DNA of 64,000 bases from Porphyra umbilicalis. Its lineage: Eukaryota > Rhodophyta > Bangiophyceae > Bangiales > Bangiaceae. Numbering within the stretch: position 1 is the first letter of the stretch; the number at the start of each line of letters is the position of its first letter. The translations under genes were made by a program, and so were the position numbers. Below, piece by piece: positions 1 through 9,987 of this stretch. The DNA lies in NCBI GenBank assembly GCA_002049455.2, contig KV918826.1:1-64000 (forward strand), written 5' to 3'. The notes under the pieces were generated by a model. The model searched no databases and was not told the origin of the DNA. It was given only the letters and a program-made list of their open reading frames with translations.

Positions 1-766
1 TGCCGTGCCCATTGTCGTCCACGTTGGCGCGGTAGGGGGAGCCTGGCGCCGGCAGGGACCGCGCGCGGCCCCCATACTGCGGGTGCGACGCGGTGCAGCC
101 CGTGTCAACGACGTAGACGGTGACGCCAGCGCCGGCCGACGGGTAACACGGCGTCGCGTCGTTGCCGTCGAGGGGGAGTGACCGCTGGTTGATGCGGTCG
201 AGGCCCCACGGTTGCACCGTTTGGCGGACCGTCGAGTTGCTGAGCGCGTTGGCGTCGCCGCCGCCGTCGGCGGCTGCTTCCGCCTCCGCCTCGTCGTCGC
301 CCGCGGGGGGCTTGTCAACGACGATCGAGTCGGGGATCGTCTCGAGCACGTCGTCCATGTCGCCGAGAAGGTCGCTCAACGACGGCGCCGCCGCCGCCTG
401 GCCGGTGGCGGCGCGGCCCTCGGCGTCGGCGGACGCCGCGGTGCCGAGCAGCGGCGGCGGCGAGCCGTCGTCCCCACACGCCACTCGCACCATGCGGAGG
501 TGCTCGAGCACCTCGACGGTGTCACAGCGGGTCCGCAGGCGCGCCGCCACCGCCGCCATGCGCGGCCCGTCGCACGCCGCGTCGAGGACGATGAGCTGCG
601 TGCGGCGCACCGACGCGGCGAGCGCCACCTCCTCCCGCTCGGCGGCCGACAGGTCGACCGACGGCGGGGTGGGGGGCGCCGCCGCCGCCGCGCGCACCAC
701 GACGGCGGCGGCGGCGGCGGCGGCGACGGCGGCAGCGGCGGCCACCGACAGACGCGGCCACGCCAT
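1..766 (-). CDS. Secreted subtilisin-like serine protease (S8, proteinase K type), N-terminal part
   Basis: The frame opens with ATG at 766 and runs off the left edge, giving 255 residues. Residues 1-30 are Ala/Val-rich after MAWPRLS and look like a signal peptide. Residues 50-100 resemble an inhibitor I9-type propeptide (RTQLIVLD near its start). After an acidic/Ala-rich linker comes the mature start, with the family phrase WGLDRINQRSLPLDG. The catalytic Asp lies in YVVDTG (residue 221, bases 104-106) and the catalytic His in DDNGHG (residue 254, bases 5-7). The 33-residue spacing is normal for the family. The catalytic Ser and the rest lie outside the window. No stop or frameshift is seen in the visible part. 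By family knowledge this is an extracellular or vacuolar endopeptidase made as a zymogen. The substrate is unknown. It was absent from the supplied ORF predictions on this strand because the frame is open at the edge; I translated it by hand. Confidence 0.88.
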   Translation of the reverse strand, partial: MAWPRLSVAAAAAVAAAAAAAVVVRAAAAAPPTPPSVDLSAAEREEVALAASVRRTQLIVLDAACDGPRMAAVAARLRTRCDTVEVLEHLRMVRVACGDDGSPPPLLGTAASADAEGRAATGQAAAAPSLSDLLGDMDDVLETIPDSIVVDKPPAGDDEAEAEAAADGGGDANALSNSTVRQTVQPWGLDRINQRSLPLDGNDATPCYPSAGAGVTVYVVDTGCTASHPQYGGRARSLPAPGSPYRANVDDNGHG

Positions 767-2559
767 GATCACGGGGTGTGGGGGCGGCGGACGGGGACGG
801 GGGAAGGGGTGCACCACGGTCGGGCGGCGGGAGCCGTGGGCGAGGCGGGACGACGCCCGTCCACGTTCCCGTCGCTCGACTGGTGTGGGCCGTGAGGGTT
901 GTGCGGGCTGCGGTGCTGAGTCGTGTCGGCCGTGGATGGGTCCTTTCTCTCCTACCCCGGGGGGCTTTTATGCCGCACGCCGTGGCCGCGGAGAGGCGAA
1001 AAGGTGGCGCCCGCTGCGTCACCGCCGCTCTGCGGGCGTACGCGCGGCGTGCACCCGCGCCGCGGGCGTACGGCGCCCCCACCGCCGCCCGTGCGCGCCA
1101 CGGCCACGGGCACCACACGACGGCCAAGGCCCCGCCGCATGCGGCGACAGTGGCGCCTGGCGGGGGCAGGTCGACCCATCATGGGATGATCCCCCCCCGG
1201 AACAGCTGCCCCCCCCCGGGCGGTTGCCGCCCGCGGGCCCGTCGCAGACTACCGCTGCTGCGCGGGACGGCGCAGCGATCATCCATACGCACCCCCTGGG
1301 CGTCTTCCATACGCACCCCCTGGGGGGGCGAGCGCAACGTACCGCGCCGCGGTGGGGGGGGCGGAAGCAATGTCGGCGGTCCCGCCGCGCGCGACGTATG
1401 GCCGCCCGCCGCCACGGGGGGTGGTGGTTGCCGCCTTGGGGTGAGGAGGTGTCAGAGGGCGCCCGCGTCGCCCTGTCGGCCGGCAGCGTGATCCATGGGG
1501 GAATTCCCTCCCTGCCTCCTCCCCGGGACAGCCCGGCTGGCGCGCGTGCGTCAGCAACGAACGTAGCAAGGGCGACCGGGGCGCGGCGCCCAAAACGGCA
1601 GCACCGTTTGCTGGAGCTGCTGTCAGCGGTCGCCCACCCACCCACCGCGCAGCTACGGGCAAGACAACTGCGGGGGAGCGCGCCCCCGCGATCGGCGCGT
1701 CGCCCGCACACCCCCCGGCGCGATCCGAGGCGACGCGTGTGAAATGGCATTGCAAGGTAGGCAATCCATGGACGGCACACCGCCGGCGGTGGGGTGGGCC
1801 GCAGTGTGGTCGATAGCAGTCGGGACGGCTGTGGTCAGGGGTGGCCGGCCGTGCCCCACAGGAAGTTACCGCATTTACTCTAACATCGCGGAAGGCCGGC
1901 TCGGGGTCGTCCCACCCGAGGGCGGTGAGCGCCCCAACGTAGCCACGCCTCGCTCCGCCTCGGCCTGTATACGTAGGTGCCGTTGCGGTCTGCCGCACGG
2001 GACGCGGCGAGGGCAGGGGGATGAAAGGGGGACGCGCTCGTGCAAGCGCACCGCGCAGGGGCCTGCCCCTGTCTGGCGCGCCACCTCCGCGTGCGGCACG
2101 CGCCGGCGGGTGGTACGCGGCGCGACGAGGCGCGGACGCGGCGAGGTGGCGCGGCGCGAGGACCCGCGTCCGCGCGCGGCGTGTGCGACGGAGCGGGCGC
2201 CGCCGTCGCGATCGTGGCGGGTCGCTGACGTTGCAGAAAGCCGCGCGGGACCCCCACTGCGAGGCAGTAATTCAGATCTATCCCCACCTAACGGGAAATC
2301 GGGTGGGTGGGGGGGCTAGGAGGGAAGGACGTCAGGACGGCACCTGGTGCACCCACGTGGCACCTCGGGCCCGGACGATCGGGACAGCGCCCGGCCGGGC
2401 CCGACACAGGGACGTACTTGAGCGTGGGTGTGGCCAGTCCACCCTGGCATACTTACCGCCTCTGGCTTCATTTGGTCCTTGACCCAAGCGCTCCTATTCC
2501 TCACCCCCTGGGAGACCATGCCTTCCCCCCTACCTGGTGGTGCGTACCGAGGCAGACCC
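767..2559. other. GC-rich stretch without a recognisable gene
   Basis: This is the upstream side of the subtilase gene. All six frames contain long low-complexity ORFs expected from high GC, and none shows a domain. The only structure noted is a short direct repeat: CCATACGCACCCCCTGGG occurs at about 1283 and again 25 bases later. Confidence 0.5.
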
Positions 2560-3043
2560 GGCCGTCTGCCGCCCCGTGGCCAGTCGCCACCCCCGCTCTC
2601 CGCTGCCCCCCCGTCGCCCTTCTCTGGCGGCTATCTCCCCGTCGCCTCGCCCGCCAATCCTGACGCCGCCCGCCACCCCCGCCGCCGCCCACCGCCCCAT
2701 TCTCGCCCGCCGCCCCCGCCGCCGGCCACCCACGCCGCCGGCCGCCGTCACCGGCCGTCGCCGCCACCCCCGCCTGCTGCCTTCTCCGCTGGCCGCTGCC
2801 CCAGTCACCAGACGCCACCCTCACCCCGCCGTGCGCCACCGCTACCCGCCACCTCGTCTACCGGCCGCCGCCCTCGCAGCTGGCCGCCGCCCCCGCCGCC
2901 ACTCGCCGCCCCCGTCCCCGCCTGCCATCCCCACCCTCACCCGCCGCCTCCGCCGCTGGCCGCCGCCTCCGCCCCCGCTCACCACCCCTGCCGCTGGCTG
3001 CTGTCCCCGCCGCTGGGCACTGCCCCCGCCGCTGGGCACTGCC
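2560..3043. repeat. C-rich low-complexity DNA (left flank of palindrome)
   Basis: The plus strand is a long run of CCGCC/CCGCTGGCC-like words with almost no purine blocks. The Pro/Arg/Ala reading frames here are composition shadows. It mirrors the G-rich stretch at 4623-5660, so the whole 2560-5660 block is a compositional palindrome, although only 3044-4622 matches base for base. Confidence 0.7.
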
Positions 3044-3379
3044 CCCGCCGCTGGGCACTGCCCCCGCCGCTGGCCATTGCCCCCGCAGCCGCCCGCCATC
3101 CCCACCGCCGCCTGCCGAGGCCGACCGCCGCCGCCGCCCCGGCCCGCCGCCTCCAACCCTGTCTGCCACCCCCACCCCCGTCCGCCACCCCCACCCTCGC
3201 TCGCTGCCCTCGCTGCCGTCCGCCGCCCCCGCTCCCGCCCCCGCCCGCTGCCCCCGCCGCCGCCTGCCGTCGCCGCCGCTGGTCGCCGCCCCCTCCGCCG
3301 GCCGCTGCCCCGTTTTGTTCTCTCAAAACAGTGGTTCCTGCTTCGAGATGACAGTGCGTGTTATAGGTAGTCAAAAGGT

Positions 3380-3739
3380 ATGTTGGTCGGCGTTGAGTGG
3401 ACCCCGCAGCCTCGGACTGCTGGCATCTTGCCTGACAGAAAAAAGCATGACGGGTGGTTTTTTACGCCAAACGACGCGTACCATCGTGACCAGCGCACCA
3501 GAAAGCACTATGTGGGTTCCTTTGCAGAGGATGTATGTTTTAGTCGTTTTGCTCATCTTTCACCGGGATGTGCCCAATGCACCCCCGGGAGAGACACAAC
3601 TGCGGGCTGGTACAAACGAGGAGAGAGGTCCAACTGCACAGTTTCTTCTCTGGCTGTAGATACTCAGGAGGGATGGAGTACCCCACAGGAGACAAGTGCA
3701 TGTGCTTTTACGTGGAAAACTCCAAGGGAACTGCCGTAG
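3380..3739 (+). CDS. Hypothetical ORF in left palindrome arm
   Basis: This 119-codon frame lies in the only normal-complexity part of the arm. The protein is Cys/Trp/Thr-rich (it contains SPGCAQCTPG and ends near FTWKTPRELP) with no domain that I recognise. An overlapping frame from about 3568 also looks protein-like (HPRERHNCGL, GDKCMCFYVENSKG), so the true frame may involve a splice or frameshift. I cannot assign a function and am not sure it is expressed. Confidence 0.25.
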   Translation: MLVGVEWTPQPRTAGILPDRKKHDGWFFTPNDAYHRDQRTRKHYVGSFAEDVCFSRFAHLSPGCAQCTPGRDTTAGWYKRGERSNCTVSSLAVDTQEGWSTPQETSACAFTWKTPRELP

Positions 3740-3926
3740 GCGCGACGGGAAGCGCAACCGAGAGAGGCACTGGACCGTACAGTGTCAGCTGCGCATTGGC
3801 CAGTGTCAGAACCGATCTGCGGATCAGAACCGATCTGCGGATCACGCTGGCCAATGCGCAGCGCGTGTGGCCCACAGCTGACACTGTACGGTCCAGTGCC
3901 TCTCTCGGTTGCGCTTCCCGTCGCGC

Positions 3927-4286
3927 CTACGGCAGTTCCCTTGGAGTTTTCCACGTAAAAGCACATGCACTTGTCTCCTGTGGGGTACTCCATCCCTCCT
4001 GAGTATCTACAGCCAGAGAAGAAACTGTGCAGTTGGACCTCTCTCCTCGTTTGTACCAGCCCGCAGTTGTGTCTCTCCCGGGGGTGCATTGGGCACATCC
4101 CGGTGAAAGATGAGCAAAACGACTAAAACATACATCCTCTGCAAAGGAACCCACATGGTGCTTTCTGGTGCGCTGGTCACGATGGTACGCGTCGTTTGGC
4201 GTAAAAAACCACCCGTCATGCTTTTTTCTGTCAGGCAAGATGCCAGCAGTCCGAGGCTGCGGGGTCCACTCAACGCCGACCAACAT
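3927..4286 (-). CDS. Mirror copy of the hypothetical ORF in right palindrome arm
   Basis: This is the reverse-complement duplicate of 3380-3739 with a single noticed amino-acid change (KHHVG instead of KHYVG). Its presence follows from the inverted repeat and is not independent evidence of coding. Confidence 0.25.
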   Translation of the reverse strand: MLVGVEWTPQPRTAGILPDRKKHDGWFFTPNDAYHRDQRTRKHHVGSFAEDVCFSRFAHLSPGCAQCTPGRDTTAGWYKRGERSNCTVSSLAVDTQEGWSTPQETSACAFTWKTPRELP

Positions 4287-4622
4287 ACCTTTTGACTACC
4301 TATAACACGCACTGTCATCTCGAAGCAGGAACCACTGTTTTGAGAGAACAAAACGGGGCAGCGGCCGGCGGAGGGGGCGGCGACCAGCGGCGGCGACGGC
4401 AGGCGGCGGCGGGGGCAGCGGGCGGGGGCGGGAGCGGGGGCGGCGGACGGCAGCGAGGGCAGCGAGCGAGGGTGGGGGTGGCGGACGGGGGTGGGGGTGG
4501 CAGACAGGGTTGGAGGCGGCGGGCCGGGGCGGCGGCGGCGGTCGGCCTCGGCAGGCGGCGGTGGGGATGGCGGGCGGCTGCGGGGGCAATGGCCAGCGGC
4601 GGGGGCAGTGCCCAGCGGCGGG

Positions 4623-5660
4623 AACAGCTGGTGACGGCGGCGCCCGGCTGGAGGGAGGTGTCGGCTGGTGGCGGGGACGCAGGCAGCGGCGGGGGCGGGG
4701 ACCAGCGGCAAGGGCGGCGTGCGGCGGTGACGGCGGCGTGGGGCGGTGGCAGCCAGCGGACGGGGTGGCGGCATGTGGTAGGGGCGGCGGCAAGCGGCGC
4801 GGGTAGCGGGCTGGGGCGAGAGAGTCTGCCAGCGGCGGGGGCGACGGTCGGCAACGGGGGTGGCCGGCAGCGGCGGCGGGCGGCGGAGTTCGGGGTAGCG
4901 GCCGGTGCCCGGGTGGCGGCCAGCGGCGGGTTTAAGCGCGCGGCGGCTACTGCAGCGGCCAGCGGCGGGGGCATTGTCCAGCGGTGGGGGCAGTGGGCGG
5001 GGACGTGGGCGGGGCTGGCGGCCCGCGGCGGTGGAAGCTGGCCGGGGCGGGGGCGGTCGGCGGGGGTGGGCGTGGCGACCGGCGGCGGGGGGGGCGGCTA
5101 ACGTCGAGGGTGGGGGGCAGGGACGAGGGTGGCGGGCGGGGGCGGAGACGGCGGACGGAGGCGGTCGCGGCGGGCGGCGGCTGGGGCGGTGGGCGGTGGC
5201 GGCTGCCTGTGGCGGTGGGGTTCGCGGCCGGATGCGTGGGCGGCGGTCAGCGGCGGGGGCGGTGGACGGGGGCGGCGGCGGCGGCCAGCGGCGGAGGCAG
5301 CGGCCAGTGGCTGGGGCAGCGCGCGGGGGCGGGGGCTGCGGCCAGCAGCGGGGACAGCGCGCCGGGGTGAAGGCAGTGGCCAGCAGCGGGGGTGGCGGCC
5401 GTGAGCGGGGACGGTGGCCAGCCGCCGGCGGGGGAGGCGGGCGTGCGCGGGGGCGGGGGGCGGCCGCGGACGCGGGGGGCGGCAGCGGGCGCGGGGGGCG
5501 GCAGCGGACGCGGGGGGCGGCAGCGGGTGCAGGGGGCGGCAGCGGGTGCAGGGGGCGGCAGCGGGTGCAGGGGGCGGCAGCGGGTGCAGGGGGCGGCAGC
5601 GGGGGCGGCAAGTGGGGGTGACGGTGGCGGCCAGCGGCAGCCTGCCGGCTGGGGCGGTGG
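4623..5660. repeat. G-rich low-complexity DNA (right flank of palindrome)
   Basis: The plus strand is built of GGCGG, CAGCGGCGGG and GCGGGTGCAGGGGGCG words. From about 5515 to 5605 there is a clean tandem array of a GCAGCGGGTGCAGGGG-type unit. All ORFs here are Gly/Arg/Ala composition shadows. Confidence 0.7.
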
Positions 5661-5960
5661 CTGCCTGTTCTTAAAAGCGGGTTAGGAACACGAGCACTGG
5701 GGTTAAGGACAAGAGGCCGGCGAGCCGTTAAGTTGCTAGGGGCTCAGCAACTCTATCCCGAGGTGGCAGCACATGCGGTGCCCAGCCCCTCTACCACTGG
5801 CTCGCAGGGCCGTGTTGTGGAAATGTCGATCTCCGTTTTAATCTGGGAGTCGGGCCCGGGCCCCAGGCCTGGAAGAAAAGGTGTCGCATGTGTGCCGCCA
5901 CGTGTGTTGCGCAGAGGGCGTCTCCCGATCCGCGAGGAGCTCTGAGAAGACAGCATTGGA
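5661..5960. other. No gene seen
   Basis: This stretch has normal complexity and lies between the G-rich block and the first MITE. I find no domain, RNA gene or repeat end in it. Confidence 0.4.
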
Positions 5961-5990
5961 CCCCACCTAGCCGAATTCGGTTAGGTGGGG
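5961..5990. repeat. 30-bp palindrome at MITE insertion site
   Basis: CCCCACCTA, then GCCGAATTCGGT, then TAGGTGGGG. The 30 bases are self-complementary except for one G/T pair position. The right half supplies most of the 10-base target duplication of the adjacent MITE. Confidence 0.8.
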
Positions 5991-5992
5991 AT

Positions 5993-6372
5993 AGGGTTGC
6001 ACACGACGCCCCTATTTCGGGGGCGTCAGAGGCGCGCGACGGATATGAAGCCTTACTGACGCCCCATTAGGCAGCCAAAACGCCCTCACGACGCCCCAAG
6101 TAGCACCCTCAATATTCGCCATATCGTTCAAGAAGCACCCATATCGCGCTCTCATATATCATTTTTGTGTCCAGACAGGGTGCCTGTCCCCAACCAAGGT
6201 GCACAGCCGCCACCTGCTGAATCATGTGGACCCCCCTGAAAACTTTCTCTTCGCGACGCCTTGCTGACGCCCTTTTGAGTTCGGGCGTTAGGGGCGCACG
6301 CCGCCCAAATGACGCCCTGGTGACGCCCTTAACGACGCCCTTAACGACGCCCCGGGCGTTCTGAGCAACCCT
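5993..6372 (-). mobile_element. Mutator-type MITE, copy 1 (380 bp)
   Basis: It is bounded by inverted ends AGGGTTGC and GCAACCCT and by a perfect 10-base target duplication AGGTGGGGAT (5983-5992 and 6373-6382). A 9-11 base duplication is the mark of Mutator-like transposases. Both subterminal zones are packed with GGGCGTC/GACGCCC words, which could be transposase-binding repeats. It has no coding capacity. Orientation is assigned opposite to copy 2. Confidence 0.85.
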
Positions 6373-6382
6373 AGGTGGGGAT

Positions 6383-6614
6383 GATTGTCGATTACTACAT
6401 GCCCACTGCGTCGATGGCGCAGTGGTCGTCACCGACTCGGCGAATGATTGGTTTAGAACGAGATCCTTCGTAAATACAGTCAAGACCCCCTCGTCAGTGA
6501 AGTTTGACTCGCGATGCCGTCTGTCGATCGGAGCGATTGCTTCTCATTCGTGGACAACACAAGCAACTTCAGACTTAAGGTGTATGTCACGCATTGGTGC
6601 CTGTCGCCTCGACT
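6383..6614. other. Spacer between two MITE copies
   Basis: This is 232 bases of normal complexity with no recognisable feature, between oppositely oriented MITE copies. Confidence 0.4.
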
Positions 6615-6994
6615 AGGGTTGCTCAGAACGCCCGGGGCGTCGTTAAGGGCGTCGTTAAGGGCGTCACCAGGGCGTCATTTGGGCGGCGTGCGCCCCTAAC
6701 GCCCGAACTCAAAAGGGCGTCAGCAAGGCGCCGCGAAGAGAAAGTGTTCAGGGGGGTCTACATGATTCAGCAGGTGGCGGCTGTGCACCTTGGTTGGGGA
6801 CTGTCACCCAGTCCTGATACAAACATTACACGTGAGAGCATAGTATGGGTGCCACTTGACTTATATTTTGAGTATTGAGGGTGCTACTTGGGGCGTCGCG
6901 AGGGCGTTTTGGCTGCCTAATGGGGCGTCAGTAAGGCGTCTTATCCGTCGCGCGCCCCTGATGCCCCCGAAATTGGGGCGTCGTGTGCAAGCCT
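6615..6994 (+). mobile_element. Mutator-type MITE, copy 2 (380 bp)
   Basis: It has the same length and sequence family as copy 1, inverted. The left end is AGGGTTGC and the right end GCAAGCCT (one change). The flanks CGCCTCGACT and AGCCTCGACC agree at 8 of 10 positions, consistent with a decayed 10-base target duplication. The GGGCGTC clusters are conserved. Confidence 0.8.
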
Positions 6995-7683
6995 AGCCTC
7001 GACCCATGTTCAACCGCACCAATAGAGGAGTCAAACAGGCCGCAAGAAGAACTTCCTGGCATAGAAAGATAGAGTGACTCATCAGCTTCAAAAATATATG
7101 CTCCGTGTTGCGCATTGGGCGCCAGGTCTGTGTCTTGATGGCCGTACGAAAAAAGTAGCGTGCCGATTTTAGCAGTTTTTGGGTGCACTCGAGGCTGTAC
7201 AGACGAGGGTATGGTGTTGGGTGACGTGACGACCCCTGCGCAACTGCCGATTGGGCCTTGACGAGCCTTTCGGGCAACTGTTTGCAAAAAAGGACCAATA
7301 TTGAAGCCTTGTCGGACAGCGAGAGAAGTGAGGCGCCGGCTCTGTAAACCGGTCCGATTCCGGGAACTTGGCCAAATGTGATGAGGGGGGCTACCGTTCG
7401 AATTAGCTTGCCCGCCTGTTTTTTGGGCAGCCTGATCTGATCAGACTTGATCCGTGTCACTTGCCCGCCTCCGCCTCCATGATCCGCTGAATCGGGTTGG
7501 GCTGTGCCCATTGCCCACTGTCGAGACCGGGCGGCGCGTGTCATCCCCCCACCCCCCCTCGCTCTGCGGGCTCACCTTGTGGACCTATCCAGCATCGCTG
7601 TGCACACCCACCTTCCACGCCCCCCCCCATCCACTGAGACGAGCAGCCTGTGGGCCTCTTTCGTCGCCACATCACGGGCAGCG
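6995..7683. other. No recognisable gene
   Basis: Overlapping minus-strand ORFs exist (the longest is 6993-7544), but they lack any domain and run into the MITE end, so I regard them as chance. The sequence may include the 5' end of the following transposon. Confidence 0.35.
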
Positions 7684-9692
7684 ATGCGGCGTACTCGTGC
7701 CGTGGCCTCGCCCGCGAGCACTTGTGCTATGCGCACTTGGGTGACGAGGACCATTCACGGTGGCGTCGCCCGCATTGTTTTCAGCGTCAAGGCGCGCTTT
7801 ACCCGCAAGCGCAACGAGGGACGCACCTTATTGCTGTCTCGCGTCGTGAAGCGCACTGCGACAGCGACCGGACTGAGCGTGTCGGCCATCACCCACTTGA
7901 CCGAGGAGGGATGCGCGGCTCTGCCAGCTGATGGGACTCCCGAGGCGCCCAGTTCACAGAGGCGCGTCCCTGAGAAGGAGCTGGCGAGGGCACGTGAGGT
8001 GATTTACAAGCAATACCACATTCCTATGCTTCATACTTTGGACAGCAACTTGGAGCTTCTCAACGCACCTGCGGACGGAGCTGATGGCGTTGGCGAGAGC
8101 TACGACGCGGGCAGCGGCTCTGGTGGACTCCATGTAGCAGAGACGGGCAGCGGTCCGGTCGGCGGTAGCGATGGGCCCAATGCGCTGGAGGCGGGCAGCG
8201 ATGACCCGGTTGGCCGCAACGGTGGACCAGAAGCAGAGGACTTACCTGACGGCTTTGCTGGTGAGCGCGTGGATAGGAGCACCGCTGCGAGCACGGGGAC
8301 TGGTATGACGACGCCATCTGGCGCACGTCCTACGCGGCAGTCCTCTCCGTTTCCCCGCGGCCCCTCCTCTTCGCTCCTTCGTGGTGGTCGCAGGACCGCG
8401 TCGCTGCGCTGAGCCACATCGGCGAGCCGCGTGCGTCAATCTGGCGGGCCTGCCAGCCGCGGATCGAACACTGGGGGGGGGGTGGCCCGGGGGCCGCGGC
8501 GGAGGAGATGACCGATGAGGAGGAAGCCAGATATGTTTGGACGCGTGCGACCTTGCACTGCGCCATGCAGGATCTCGGTTTCTCCTTCAGTCGTGGCCCG
8601 AACCATTACAATTTCGCTCGTGAGAAGCCATCGGTACGGAAGCAGCGAAACAACTTCATCGACACAGTGCGCCAATATCGACCTGCCGGGCGGACCATCT
8701 TCTACACTGACGAGACGTGGCTGAACAAGAACATGACTACATATCGCAGCTGGAATGGTGGTACGTCGAATGCCAGACTGAATGTGCCCTCTGGCAAGGG
8801 CGGGCGTATCATTGTCACACACGTAGAGTCCCGGTCGGTCGGGCCTGTCGAAGGAGCTGCCTGGGTCTTCATCGGCAACAAGAAGTTGGCCGACTACCAC
8901 AGCCAGATCACTTCTGCTTCAAGGCTGCAGTGGCTGGAGGAGTCGGTCTTACCGAAGATCCGCGGCGGTGTGCTCGTCATCGATCTCGCTCCGTATCATG
9001 TCGTTCGTAACGAAGCTACCCGACCGGCTGCATCGAAGCTACGCAAGGCAGAGTTTTCCGATTGGCTGGAGAAGAACGACCTCGTTTTGCCTGAGTGGGG
9101 CCCGGAGTGGCGGACTACTTGCACACGGGCGGTGCTCCAGAAGCGGGCAGACGAGAACCGCCCGCGCCCCCGCTACCTGGTCTAGGACCTAGCGGCGCGC
9201 TTCGGAGTTTCCATCCTCATCTCTCCCGTGGCACACCCGGAGCTGAACCCCATTGAGATGACTTGAGGCACTGTCATGATGGCGTTGAAGCGGGCCAACC
9301 TGATGTTCTCTGTCGCTCCGCTGCGTGGCCTGGCGGAGGCCGAGTTCGAGAAGATCACTGCGGAGGTGTGGGCTCGCTATGAGGACCACGCTATCAAGGT
9401 GGAGAACAACTATCGAGCTGTCGACGAGGTATGCACTGATGTAGAGGCCGCCTTCAATGGCGACCGGGACGACGACGAGGTCGAGGGTGGTGATTTGGAT
9501 GGGGCGAGTGACGCGGAAGAGGATGCCATGTCTGAGAAGGCGCGTAGATCAATCACTGGAGCTCAAATGTGGAAGCGAGGGCCCTGGTTTTCGTCTTGTG
9601 CGGACTGGGGCTTGTGCTGGGTAGACAATGGACACTGCGATCTCCTGGATCATACCGCTTCCGATGCATCGGTGTCGCGATCCAAAAGGTAG
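7684..9692 (+). pseudogene. Tc1/mariner-superfamily (IS630-like) transposase, broken
   Basis: The N-terminal piece (from ATG 7684) carries a helix-turn-helix-like segment (TATGLSVSAITHLT). After a long acidic Gly/Ala insert the frame shifts between 8412 and 8508. The second piece holds the catalytic core: YTDETWLN (first Asp, about 8705), VIDLAPYHV (second Asp, about 8980; relatives usually have DNAPYH) and HPELNPIEM (Glu, about 9255). The core frame is interrupted by TAG at 9183-9185 and TGA at 9264-9266, the latter at the position where relatives have Trp after NPIEM. An acidic C-terminal tail follows to 9692. By family, it would cut and paste at TA sites. The frameshift and two stops make it non-functional as read. 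No terminal repeats were located. Confidence 0.8.
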
Positions 9693-9987
9693 TACCCTTC
9701 CAAGAACTTTCTTGCGAGGTAGCACCCGTCTGAAATATTTTGACGATCTGAATTGGCCGTCACGAAGTTGCAACGCGTGATCCGCGACCAGAAATCGGAA
9801 GCAGCGCTTCACCCGTCACGCGCGAAAGAGCGTAACTCAGGCGCTACTCCGAGTCGAAGAGCTATTTTCTCTAGAGGTAACCGGAAGCCTCCTACCCCCG
9901 TTCTGTGAGAGTTTAGAGACTCTAGCGTAATTTCTCACACTTCCAGGGCAAAATCGAGAGAGGTTTTAATGCGTGAGATACACCTTT
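9693..9987. other. No gene seen
   Basis: AT-richer spacer between the broken transposase and MITE copy 3. Confidence 0.4.

Larger units (their letters stand above)
3044..4622. repeat. 748-bp near-perfect inverted repeat with 83-bp centre
   Basis: The left arm 3044-3791 is the reverse complement of the right arm 3875-4622. Both arms are 748 bases, and I found only one clear difference (a Tyr versus His codon in the mirrored ORFs). The centre 3792-3874 holds two direct copies of CAGAACCGATCTGCGGAT and a smaller stem (GCGCATTGGCCAG at 3791 with its complement at 3847-3859). Outside the arms the match stops abruptly at 4622, where AACAGCTGG replaces the CACTGCCCC of the left side. It could be a foldback element, a recent inverted duplication, or a fold-back artefact of long-read assembly. 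Confidence 0.9.

Noticed and set aside
162..1742. Long plus-strand ORF over the subtilase region
   Set aside because: It is antisense to a clear S8 protease on the minus strand and is only Arg/Ala/Pro composition.
2428..3370. Proline-rich 277-307-codon ORFs
   Set aside because: They follow C-rich low-complexity DNA in all frames and have no independent sign of coding.
4007..5611. 534-codon minus-strand Pro/Ala ORF
   Set aside because: Shadow of the G-rich block joined to the mirrored palindrome arm.
6993..7544. 183-codon minus-strand ORF
   Set aside because: Runs into a MITE end, no domain, and overlaps another equally long frame.
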